Below, piece after piece: positions 1-5,524 of a stretch of 5,671 nucleotides of DNA. How positions within the stretch are numbered: position 1 is the stretch's first letter; each line of letters starts with the position of its first letter. The translations under genes were made by a program, and so were the position numbers. The notes under the pieces are model-generated. The model was given only the letters and a program-made list of their open reading frames with translations. It had not been told where the DNA came from and searched no databases. The stretch comes from Alphaproteobacteria bacterium (GTDB taxonomy: Bacteria > Pseudomonadota > Alphaproteobacteria > SP197): positions 1 through 5,671 of the forward strand of contig JAJEBJ010000330.1 in assembly GCA_022822575.1 (NCBI GenBank), in the 5' to 3' direction.

Positions 1-353
1 CCTGGAACTGGTGTGGAGTCGATCGTGACGCGCCCCAGGTCATCAAGGACGAGGCGCGGGTCGACTTCACGCGCATACAGTCGGTGAGTGGTATCGCCGC
101 ACAGGATGACACGGAGAACTTCGAGCAGGTGACCGAAGCCACGCGCGGGGTGGTTGGTCAGCGGCTGGACTTCAATTACCAGATGAATGTCGGACAGGAC
201 TTGCTGAAAGGCCCCCCGGGGTGTCCGGGCCGGTTCTCTCCCTACATCTCCGAGACCAACCAGCTGAACTTCTATCGACACTGGGTGGAGCTCATGGATT
301 CGCCCTGGTCCGGACGGTCACATGGTCGACGCCGAGCTGCAGCATCGCGTTGA
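1..353 (+). CDS. Rieske-type ring-hydroxylating oxygenase, large (alpha) subunit, C-terminal fragment
   Basis: This is the 3' end of a gene that enters from the left edge; the reading frame starts at base 3 and gives 116 residues before TGA at 351-353. It opens with WNWCGVDRDAP, matching the strand that follows the iron-ligand region in alpha subunits (typically TEVW-x-W-x-x-VD-x-DAP). It continues with D-D-x-E-N-F-E-Q-V-T-x-A-T-R-G, a FNYQMNVG segment and the closing NQLNFYRHWVELM helix, all typical of the catalytic-domain end in this family. The Rieske [2Fe-2S] motif and the His/His/Asp iron site would lie upstream of the window. The family uses electrons from a ferredoxin/reductase to insert O2 into aromatic or other substrates. 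The beta-subunit gene directly downstream supports an alpha-beta oxygenase rather than an alpha-only demethylase. The last ten residues are Arg/Ala-rich because they are read through the start of the beta gene. The substrate cannot be assigned. Confidence 0.9.
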   Translation, partial: WNWCGVDRDAPQVIKDEARVDFTRIQSVSGIAAQDDTENFEQVTEATRGVVGQRLDFNYQMNVGQDLLKGPPGCPGRFSPYISETNQLNFYRHWVELMDSPWSGRSHGRRRAAASR

Positions 354-819
354 GCAGTTCCTCTACCGCGAAGTGCGGCTGTTGAGCGAACTGCGTTTCG
401 AGGAATGGCTCGATCTCTTCACCGACGATGCGCGGTACTGGATGCCGGCACGCGAGACCGTCGCCGGACAGCCCGACGCCGTTGCCAGGGATGGCGAGAT
501 GGCGTTTTTCGATGACGACAAGGATTTCATGTCGGCCCGCATCGAACGCCTGCGGTCATCGCTCGCGCATGCGGAACAGCCACCGTCGCGGATGCGCTAC
601 GTCATCTCGAATGTCGAGATCGACGAAATGGACTGCGGCACACTCGACGTTCGGTGCAACCTGATCGCCTACCAGTCACGTCTGGAGCGCACCGAGGTCA
701 TGTATGTCGGCCGGCGCGAGGACCGCTTGCGGCCCGAAGGAACCTCGTGGCGCATCGCCCTGCGCAAGGTCATTCTCGACCAGACCTTGGTACCGAGAAC
801 CATGTCGACGTTCTTCTAG
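322..819 (+). CDS. Rieske-type ring-hydroxylating oxygenase, small (beta) subunit
   Basis: This encodes a 165-residue protein of the usual beta-subunit length (about 160-190). It shows the family pattern: an N-terminal helix with FLYREVRLL and the F-E-E-W-L-D-L-F-T-D-D-A-R-Y-W-M-P stretch (residues 26-42), the D-F-M-S-A-R-I-E-R-L segment (68-77), PPSRMRYVISNVEI (87-100), a middle strand pair, and the closing ILDQTLVPRTMSTFF. The fold is the NTF2-like cone that packs under the alpha trimer, and its role is structural. The ATG at 322 lies inside the alpha gene (32-nt overlap, different frame), preceded only by a weak GGACGG at 312-317, so translation is probably coupled to alpha. No upstream in-frame start fits better. 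Two cysteines (105, 112) are not known family ligands. Family identity is clear; the substrate is unknown. Confidence 0.93.
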   Translation: MVDAELQHRVEQFLYREVRLLSELRFEEWLDLFTDDARYWMPARETVAGQPDAVARDGEMAFFDDDKDFMSARIERLRSSLAHAEQPPSRMRYVISNVEIDEMDCGTLDVRCNLIAYQSRLERTEVMYVGRREDRLRPEGTSWRIALRKVILDQTLVPRTMSTFF

Positions 820-853
820 AGCCGTTTCGCACCAGTCGTCCGGATTTCCACAT

Positions 854-858
854 GGAGG
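854..858 (+). promoter_or_regulatory. Shine-Dalgarno site of the flavoprotein gene
   Basis: GGAGG lies 6 nt before the ATG at 865. It fixes the start of the dehydrogenase gene and shows that this gene is translated independently, unlike the beta gene before it. No promoter-like sequence is evident in the 45-nt gap after the beta stop codon, so the three genes are probably one transcript. Confidence 0.8.
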
Positions 859-864
859 TACGTC

Positions 865-2931
865 ATGCCCCGCGATCCTCGTTTTGACATCCTCTTCGAG
901 ACCGTGAGGATCGGGCCGGTCACCGCACGAAACCGGTTCTTCCAGGTACCCCATTGCAGCGGCATGGGCCACCTGTTGCCGCGTACCGATGCCGCCATGC
1001 GCGCCATGAAGGCGCAAGGCGGATGGGCTGTAGTGTGCACGGAACAATGTTCGTTTCATCCGCATGCAGAGGCCGCTCCCGCTCCCGAATCGAGACTCTG
1101 GGACGGCGAAGACGTGGCCCGGATGAGACACTGGACCGATGCCGTGCACGCACATGACGCACTCGCAGGTATAGAACTGGTCAGCAACGGCTCGTCCACA
1201 CCCAACTACTACAGTCGCGAGATTCCTCTCGGACCATCGCACACGCCAGTGACCCACAGCCACGATCCGGTGCAGGCCCGGGCCATGGACCTCGATGACA
1301 TGCGCGAGTTCCGTCGCTGGCACAGGGACGCCGTACTGCGCTCACGAGATGCCGGTTTCGATCTCGTTTACCTCTATTGCGCCCACGACATCGCGATGCC
1401 GATGGACTATGTCACGCGCCGCCGCAACCGTCGAACCGACAGCTACGGCGGAAGCCTCGAAAATCGAGTCCGACTATTGCGCGAGCTGCTTGAAGACACC
1501 GTCGATGCGGTGGGTGGTCAGATGGCAGTCGCCCTGCGCTTCGCCACCGATGAGCTGCTTGGAAAGGACGGTATCACCTGGGAGGACGAAGGCTGCAGGG
1601 TCATCGAGATGCTGGCCGATCTGCCCGACCTCTGGGACGTCAACGTCAGCGACTGGACACACGACTCCGTGACCTCCCGCTTCAGTTCCGAGAATTTCCA
1701 GGAACCGTACGTCTCGTTCGTCAAGGGCATGGTGAAGAAGCCTGTCGTCTGTGTCGGCCGCTTCACGTCGCCCGAGACCATGCTGTCGCTGATCACGCGA
1801 GGTGTATCCGATTTCGTCGGCTGCGCGCGCCCATCGATTGCCGATCCCTTCATCCCGCAGAAGATTGACGAAGGGCGCCTGGACGACATCCGCGAGTACA
1901 TCGGCTGCAACGTCTGCGTGACCGGCCAACGCAAGAAGACTCCGATGCGCTGCACCCAGAATCCCACGGTCGGCGAGGAATGGCGTCGCGGGTGGCATCC
2001 CGAGAGGATCGAACCGAAAGGATCGGACTCGTCCATCCTGGTGGTTGGCGCCGGGCCAGCGGGCCTGGAGTGCGCCCTGGCGCTCGGACAGCGCGGCTAC
2101 AACGTGGCACTCGCAGAGGCCCGACGCGAACCGGGCGGACGCGTAACCGATGAGGCAGCGATGCCCGGATTTTCGGAGTGGGCGCGCGTGAGGGACTACC
2201 GAACCTACCAGATCGGCAAGCTGCATCAGACTGTCGAGGTCTTTCGGGAAAGCGAGATGACGCCTGCAACAATCCTGGAATCGGGCTATCGACATGTCGC
2301 GATCGCCACGGGCTCATCCTGGCGCAAGGACGGGATCGGGCGTGCAAACACGGCGGGGCCGATCCCCGGCAGCGATGGAGACCATGTCCTGACCCCCGAC
2401 AGCATCTTCCGCGGCATGACTCCCGTGTCGCCGGTCGTGGTGTTCGACGATGACCACTACTACATGGGAGGCGCATTGGCCGAGCAGTTTCACAGTGCCG
2501 GCCTCGAGGTCATTCTCGTGACACCCGCGCCTGTCGTTTCATCCTGGACCGTGGACGCACTTGAGCAGAACACCATCCAGTCGCGGCTTGTGGCAATGGG
2601 GGTCCGCATCGTGACCGGCCATAACCTCGCGCGCGTCGACGCCGATGCCGTCGAGGTCGACGGCGTCTATGGAGAGGGAACACAGACCATTGCGTGTGCC
2701 ACGGTCGTGATGGTGACCTCCCGCCTGCCGAACGACAGCCTCTACCACGACCTCCGGACATCGCCGGAGAGACTTGCCGGGGCTGGCATCCTGTCGGTCC
2801 GGCGGATTGGCGATGCGCTGGCCCCCGGACTGATTGCAGCCGCCGTCTGGAGCGGCCATCGCTATGCGCGCGAACTCGACGCCCCACCGCCGGGCGACGT
2901 GCCGTTCAGGCGCGAACTCGTCGTTGTCTGA
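865..2931 (+). CDS. Trimethylamine/dimethylamine dehydrogenase-family FMN/FAD-binding oxidoreductase (OYE-like)
   Basis: This 688-residue protein is collinear with trimethylamine dehydrogenase (about 730 residues). Residues 1-340 form the FMN TIM barrel: NRFFQVPHC (23-31, Cys31 matching the cysteine that links FMN covalently), Y-x-Y-C-A-H (169-174, with the catalytic-type Tyr and His), RTDSYGGSLENR (190-201) and the phosphate-binding GCARPSIADP (319-328). Residues 345-363 are the iron-sulfur region, with C348, C351 and C363 but Tyr345 in place of the first cysteine. Residues 391-426 hold the dinucleotide fold VVGAGPAGLE, and the DDDHYYMGG segment at 528-536 and GDALAPGLI at 649-657 complete the ADP/FAD-like domains. 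Family members oxidatively demethylate amines or betaines and pass electrons to ETF or NAD(P)+. Gln61 replaces Tyr60 and Gln355 replaces Trp355 of the trimethylamine cage, so the substrate is probably not trimethylamine. It sits 45 nt after the oxygenase beta gene, suggesting a shared pathway. Confidence 0.9.
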   Translation: MPRDPRFDILFETVRIGPVTARNRFFQVPHCSGMGHLLPRTDAAMRAMKAQGGWAVVCTEQCSFHPHAEAAPAPESRLWDGEDVARMRHWTDAVHAHDALAGIELVSNGSSTPNYYSREIPLGPSHTPVTHSHDPVQARAMDLDDMREFRRWHRDAVLRSRDAGFDLVYLYCAHDIAMPMDYVTRRRNRRTDSYGGSLENRVRLLRELLEDTVDAVGGQMAVALRFATDELLGKDGITWEDEGCRVIEMLADLPDLWDVNVSDWTHDSVTSRFSSENFQEPYVSFVKGMVKKPVVCVGRFTSPETMLSLITRGVSDFVGCARPSIADPFIPQKIDEGRLDDIREYIGCNVCVTGQRKKTPMRCTQNPTVGEEWRRGWHPERIEPKGSDSSILVVGAGPAGLECALALGQRGYNVALAEARREPGGRVTDEAAMPGFSEWARVRDYRTYQIGKLHQTVEVFRESEMTPATILESGYRHVAIATGSSWRKDGIGRANTAGPIPGSDGDHVLTPDSIFRGMTPVSPVVVFDDDHYYMGGALAEQFHSAGLEVILVTPAPVVSSWTVDALEQNTIQSRLVAMGVRIVTGHNLARVDADAVEVDGVYGEGTQTIACATVVMVTSRLPNDSLYHDLRTSPERLAGAGILSVRRIGDALAPGLIAAAVWSGHRYARELDAPPPGDVPFRRELVVV

Positions 2932-3320
2932 CTTGAGCATGATCGACATGAGCTCATGCCGGGCAGCATGGAAAGACGTCATCAAGCCCGCCAAGGCACG
3001 GCCGCGATGCCTCGGATCACAACCAGGAATCGGGCTCCGCACTGCCTTTGGGGACGACCCTTGATTCCCTGAACCGGATGCGCTCCCTCCTCGACTGTCG
3101 TCCGCGGGTCAGGCGATTGCTCTCCAGCCGATCCGCTGACAACGGCCACCCGAACATCTGAGGACTCCACGGCTGCACCGGGACCGAGACGGGGCGTGAC
3201 GGTGTCAGGGAAAGGCCGGACACGCCACGTCACGGACGACGATTGCGGTCCGGTCGCCTGCCGCATCTCCTAGGCACGTTGACGGTCCGCCAGAACAGGG
3301 GGAACAGCAGAAGCTTTGAA
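2932..3320. other. Intergenic stretch without a convincing gene
   Basis: These 389 bp separate the flavoprotein stop codon from the control region at 3321-3390. Short open frames exist on both strands (the longest is 94 codons on the minus strand, 2982-3266). None has a ribosome binding site, a recognisable domain or a plausible protein composition. Close to the stop codon there is a 6-bp inverted repeat (GCATGA at 2937-2942 and TCATGC at 2954-2959) that contains a 12-bp palindrome (2947-2958). It has no T-run, so it is not a convincing intrinsic terminator. I see no tRNA, CRISPR or insertion sequence here. Confidence 0.6.
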
Positions 3321-3342
3321 TCTGATTGACTGGTCAGTCAGA
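3321..3342. promoter_or_regulatory. Palindromic putative operator, upstream site
   Basis: This is a 22-bp near-perfect inverted repeat: left arm TCTGATTGAC, two central bases TG, right arm GTCAGTCAGA. Nine of the ten arm positions pair; the exception is a T opposite a G. The size, tight two-base spacer and TTGAC/GTCA core resemble operators of dimeric helix-turn-helix repressors such as TetR-family proteins. It ends 5 bp before the proposed -35 box at 3348. No regulator gene lies in the window, so the binding protein is unknown. Confidence 0.5.
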
Positions 3343-3347
3343 GTTCA

Positions 3348-3376
3348 TGGACAGGAAGGTTGTGTGCTGATAGAAT
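3348..3376 (+). promoter_or_regulatory. Sigma-70-type promoter for the exported-protein genes
   Basis: A -35 box TGGACA (3348-3353, 5 of 6 to consensus) and a -10 box TAGAAT (3371-3376, 5 of 6) are separated by the optimal 17 bp. A TG at 3368-3369 gives an extended -10 element. The predicted start point is near 3383, leaving a leader of about 30 nt before the ATG at 3414. This is the clearest promoter-like sequence I found in the window. It is flanked by one palindrome and overlapped by another, so it is probably regulated. Confidence 0.6.
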
Positions 3377-3390
3377 CGACGTGTCGATTC
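3373..3390. promoter_or_regulatory. Palindromic putative operator over the -10 box and start point
   Basis: This is a perfect 8-bp inverted repeat, GAATCGAC and GTCGATTC, around a two-base centre (GT). It shares the bases ATYGAC-N2-GTCRRT with the palindrome at 3321-3342, and the two centres (3331.5 and 3381.5) are 50 bp apart. Overlap with the -10 box and the expected transcription start is the standard position for a repressor site. A transcribed hairpin role is less likely, because most of the left arm lies before the predicted start point. Confidence 0.5.
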
Positions 3391-3396
3391 GACGGA

Positions 3397-3403
3397 GGGG
3401 AGG
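3397..3403 (+). promoter_or_regulatory. Shine-Dalgarno site fixing the start at 3414
   Basis: GGGGAGG ends 10 nt before the ATG at 3414. The same frame is open further upstream to a TTG at 3360, but that codon lies upstream of the predicted transcription start and would bury the signal peptide, so 3414 is preferred. Confidence 0.7.
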
Positions 3404-3413
3404 AAATCCGGTC

Positions 3414-4403
3414 ATGTTCACGAGACTCCGGAGTGCATTGGCCGCCGTGGTGGCCGTCCTGGCAGCATGCGCGATGCCTTCAATCGGCCATTCGGAAATC
3501 TTGACCTACACCTTTCCGGTGTGCGGAGCGCCCAACAGCTACGAGCCCGGCTGGGTGCCCAACGGCGATCCCATGGTCAATGGCGAGATGACGCTGACCA
3601 TTGATGCGGAACAAGGGCTTCTGTCACTGAAACCGTCACAGGAACTTCTCGACAGCATCCGCTATCCCACCATTCATGCGCATCTCTACGACCTGCAACA
3701 TCGATACAGCAACTCAGATCTCGGCCAGTCCACCATCTGCTGGGCCTACTACAACACCGAAGGCTCACGGGGCGGAACCTGCGCCCATGACGACTATGAC
3801 TGCCAGTCCCTGACCGGCGTGACCGACTGGCCCTGGGACGCCTATGGCTACTACGTCGAATGGTACAGGGACTACATCAGGACGGTCGCCTCGGAAAACG
3901 CCGACGGCTGGTGGCTGATGCTGCACTTCGCCGGCGGCCACTTCGCGACCGACGAGAACGGCCGCCTGATCGAGTGGGACGGCTCGCCCTTCATGGAATC
4001 GTCCTTCTACGGCCTCAACCAGATCCGAACCGACTGCAACGGGCGGGTCGGCCGCACGCTCGACAACCGCGACTTCGGCCATGGCGACAGATGCAACAAG
4101 ATGCTCGAGGGCGTGTTGGCCGACGACTACTTCCTCGACGCCAACGGAATCGCCTGGGTCGACGAAAACGGCGCCCTCACCGAAGAGGCCATCGCGATGG
4201 GCTATGATCTCGAGACAGAGTATCTCTTCTTCAACTACCGTGACAACGGACAGTCCGATCGCTGGGGCGGCCCCGATGGCGGTGCGGGCGGCTTCCTGAC
4301 CGGCGACAAGGAGGGACGTTGCCTCGCATGGCCAGCGGAATCCTATGGCGAGCCGCCGGATCCCGACGATGACATGGAAAGCGCACAACTCATCGCGCAG
4401 TAG
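3414..4403 (+). CDS. Exported protein of unknown function, possible lipoprotein
   Basis: I do not recognise this 329-residue protein. The N-terminus has a positive n-region (MFTRLR) and a hydrophobic core (residues 8-18). It then offers two export readings: a lipobox L-A-A-C with Cys19 (signal peptidase II), or G-H-S before Glu28 (signal peptidase I). The mature part is acidic and rich in Trp, Tyr, Asp and Gly, for example W-P-W-D-A-Y-G-Y-Y-V-E-W-Y (139-151) and DGWWLMLHFAGGHF (164-177). It carries seven further cysteines (37, 109, 123, 130, 208, 227, 303), suggesting disulfides in the periplasm or outside the cell. Two DENG motifs (180-183, 250-253) hint at metal or ligand loops but match no canonical EF-hand. 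Pro/Asp-rich residues 314-320 lead to a short C-terminal tail. No transmembrane segment follows the signal. It is preceded by a promoter with two palindromes and followed after 149 nt by another exported protein gene. Confidence 0.75.
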   Translation: MFTRLRSALAAVVAVLAACAMPSIGHSEILTYTFPVCGAPNSYEPGWVPNGDPMVNGEMTLTIDAEQGLLSLKPSQELLDSIRYPTIHAHLYDLQHRYSNSDLGQSTICWAYYNTEGSRGGTCAHDDYDCQSLTGVTDWPWDAYGYYVEWYRDYIRTVASENADGWWLMLHFAGGHFATDENGRLIEWDGSPFMESSFYGLNQIRTDCNGRVGRTLDNRDFGHGDRCNKMLEGVLADDYFLDANGIAWVDENGALTEEAIAMGYDLETEYLFFNYRDNGQSDRWGGPDGGAGGFLTGDKEGRCLAWPAESYGEPPDPDDDMESAQLIAQ

Positions 4404-4537
4404 GCCGCTGAACTGGCCAGTCTCCATCGCGGGCAGGCGCCGTGACGGTGAACACGACCTGTCAGCCGATCGTGATGATGCTGGGCCCGCCTGCTGACCT
4501 CGGCCAGCACGGGGATTGCAGGCCTGCCATCCACAAG

Positions 4538-4544
4538 AAGGGAG
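4538..4544 (+). promoter_or_regulatory. Shine-Dalgarno site fixing the start at 4553
   Basis: AAGGGAG ends 8 nt before the ATG at 4553. The frame is open back to a GTG at 4442, but only the 4553 start places the signal peptide at the N-terminus. In the 149-nt gap upstream (4404-4552) I see no clear promoter or terminator, only a 10-bp palindrome at 4412-4421. Read-through from the preceding gene is therefore plausible. Confidence 0.7.
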
Positions 4545-4552
4545 AACGCAAC

Positions 4553-5329
4553 ATGATTGCAAGGCAAAGACCCGGACATGCAATGCTGGCTGCCCTGCTG
4601 TTTGTTGCCACTACGTCATCCGCAACGGTCGCCCTCGCCCAGGACGATGACCTGGTGCCGGAGGGAGCGACACCCTTCACCCGCAGCGAGCTCTACACAT
4701 ATCTCGCCGGCAACACCCAGGTCTGGGATCCGAACGGCGGGGCCTACTATGCACAGGACGGAACCCTCCAGACCCTGTGGGACGGCGAGCGCGACAGCGG
4801 GACATGGTCGACCACGGAGGACGGTGAACTGTGCTGGCACATTTACAATTGGGGTGAACTCCCCTGCGAGGCCTACTATCACAACGCCGGCGCCGTCATC
4901 TATGTCTACCAGGGCGACATGGGGGCCGCCCCCGAGCTACAGCAAGGCAACACCCTGGATTACCTGCAGGGCGGTGTCGAAGCGCCGGAATCCGCCGAAG
5001 ACATTGATCCGAACTTTGCCCTGGACCTCTTCACGCCGGAGGAGACTCGCGCACTGGTTTCGGACAGGACCGCAATCCTCGATGCCGACGCCGGTGGCGC
5101 GGTCTACCATGCGCCCGATTTCACCCTGACGACCGTGTGGAACGGCGTTCACCAGACCGGCAACTGGAGTATCGACGACGATGGCGGAGTCTGCTGGCAC
5201 GTCGTCGCCTGGGGTGAGGAGCCCTGCCGATACTACTTCTTCAAGGACGGCGTCCTCATGGTCCTTTACAAGGAACTGTCCTTCCGGGCTTCCGAGTTCG
5301 TGGAGGGCAACACAACAGGCGGTTCGTGA
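4553..5329 (+). CDS. Periplasmic protein with two tandem DUF995-like domains
   Basis: This 258-residue protein has a clear signal peptide: basic start (R4, R6), hydrophobic core (about 10-20) and A-L-A before Gln30. The mature part begins with D-D-D-L-V-P-E-G-A-T-P-F-T-R-S-E-L-Y, close to the start I associate with the uncharacterised proteobacterial family DUF995. It consists of two copies of one domain, residues 42-134 and 160-254. They share FT-x-x-E, GGA-x-Y, a W-x-G ... G-x-W-S stretch, D-G-x-x-CWH-x-x-x-WGE-x-PC and a closing EGNT/QGNT. Each copy has exactly two cysteines spaced C-x10-C (94/105 and 214/225), and these are the only cysteines in the protein, so one disulfide per domain is likely. 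No catalytic motif is visible; a beta-rich binding or structural role is a guess. It follows the 329-residue exported protein by 149 nt on the same strand. The DUF995 assignment is from memory of the family pattern; the duplication is seen directly. Confidence 0.8.
   Translation: MIARQRPGHAMLAALLFVATTSSATVALAQDDDLVPEGATPFTRSELYTYLAGNTQVWDPNGGAYYAQDGTLQTLWDGERDSGTWSTTEDGELCWHIYNWGELPCEAYYHNAGAVIYVYQGDMGAAPELQQGNTLDYLQGGVEAPESAEDIDPNFALDLFTPEETRALVSDRTAILDADAGGAVYHAPDFTLTTVWNGVHQTGNWSIDDDGGVCWHVVAWGEEPCRYYFFKDGVLMVLYKELSFRASEFVEGNTTGGS
4676..4954 (+). repeat. Tandem domain copy 1 (protein level) of the DUF995-like protein
   Basis: This encodes residues 42-134. It aligns with copy 2 across its whole length with only two short gaps, around the GGA-x-Y and T-L-x-T-x-W-x-G segments. 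The cysteines fall at 94 and 105. The DNA is clearly diverged from copy 2, so the duplication is old rather than a recent slippage event. Confidence 0.8.
5030..5314 (+). repeat. Tandem domain copy 2 (protein level) of the DUF995-like protein
   Basis: This encodes residues 160-254, the partner of copy 1. The conserved core is C-W-H-V-V-A-W-G-E-E-P-C (214-225) against C-W-H-I-Y-N-W-G-E-L-P-C (94-105). The linker between copies (135-159) is Pro/Glu/Asp-rich and probably flexible. Confidence 0.8.
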
Positions 5330-5524
5330 TCCCGGCAGGAAGTGTAGCGCCTGTCGTCATCTGCCCCCAGACGACCTGAGTTCGCTCTTGGCACAGAGCC
5401 AGGGGAAGGATTCGTGGCGCCCTTCATCTGGTATCAGTGAGCATCTGCGCTTCGGCGACCACATTCTCCCGCGAAGCCAGATCCCCGGTGACACCGACGC
5501 CGGCATGACCTGCGTTACGCCCCG
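5330..5524. other. Convergent intergenic region
   Basis: These 195 bp lie between the stop codons of the plus-strand DUF995-like gene and the minus-strand enoyl-CoA hydratase gene. A weak hairpin is possible at 5385-5405 (8 bp including two G-T pairs, loop ACAGA), as is a 6-bp inverted repeat GCTTCG/CGAAGC at 5449-5454 and 5472-5477. Neither is followed by a T-run on either strand, so no intrinsic terminator can be called. No gene is seen. Confidence 0.5.

Noticed and set aside
1474..2295. 273-codon open frame on the minus strand inside the flavoprotein gene
   Set aside because: It lies wholly opposite a well-identified enzyme gene, and its composition (His/Arg/Asp-rich, no motifs) is that of an antisense shadow.
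2937..2959. Inverted repeat GCATGA/TCATGC just after the flavoprotein stop, considered as a terminator
   Set aside because: The stem is only 6 bp, the loop is 11 nt and no T-run follows.
2982..3266. 94-codon minus-strand frame in the intergenic stretch
   Set aside because: It has no ribosome binding site, no domain and no signal, with a composition like random GC-rich DNA.
3326..3331. TTGACT considered as an alternative -35 box
   Set aside because: No -10-like hexamer lies 16-18 bp downstream; the bases are better explained as part of the palindrome.
3360..3413. Upstream TTG start for the 329-residue protein
   Set aside because: It would lie upstream of the predicted transcription start, inside the promoter spacer, and would add 18 polar residues before the signal peptide.
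4134..4172. DANG...DENG segment considered as an EF-hand or dockerin calcium loop
   Set aside because: The spacing and the position-12 acidic residue of canonical loops are missing.
4442..4552. Upstream GTG start for the DUF995-like protein
   Set aside because: It would place 37 residues before the signal peptide; the AAGGGAG site clearly serves the ATG at 4553.
3765..4583. 272-codon open frame on the minus strand opposite the exported-protein gene
   Set aside because: It is Val/Ala/Gly-rich in the way expected of the antisense of a GC3-biased gene, has no recognisable domain, and overlaps a plus-strand gene with promoter, ribosome binding site and signal peptide.
5385..5405. Hairpin considered as a terminator between the convergent genes
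   Set aside because: It needs two G-T pairs, is weaker on the opposite strand and has no T-tract.
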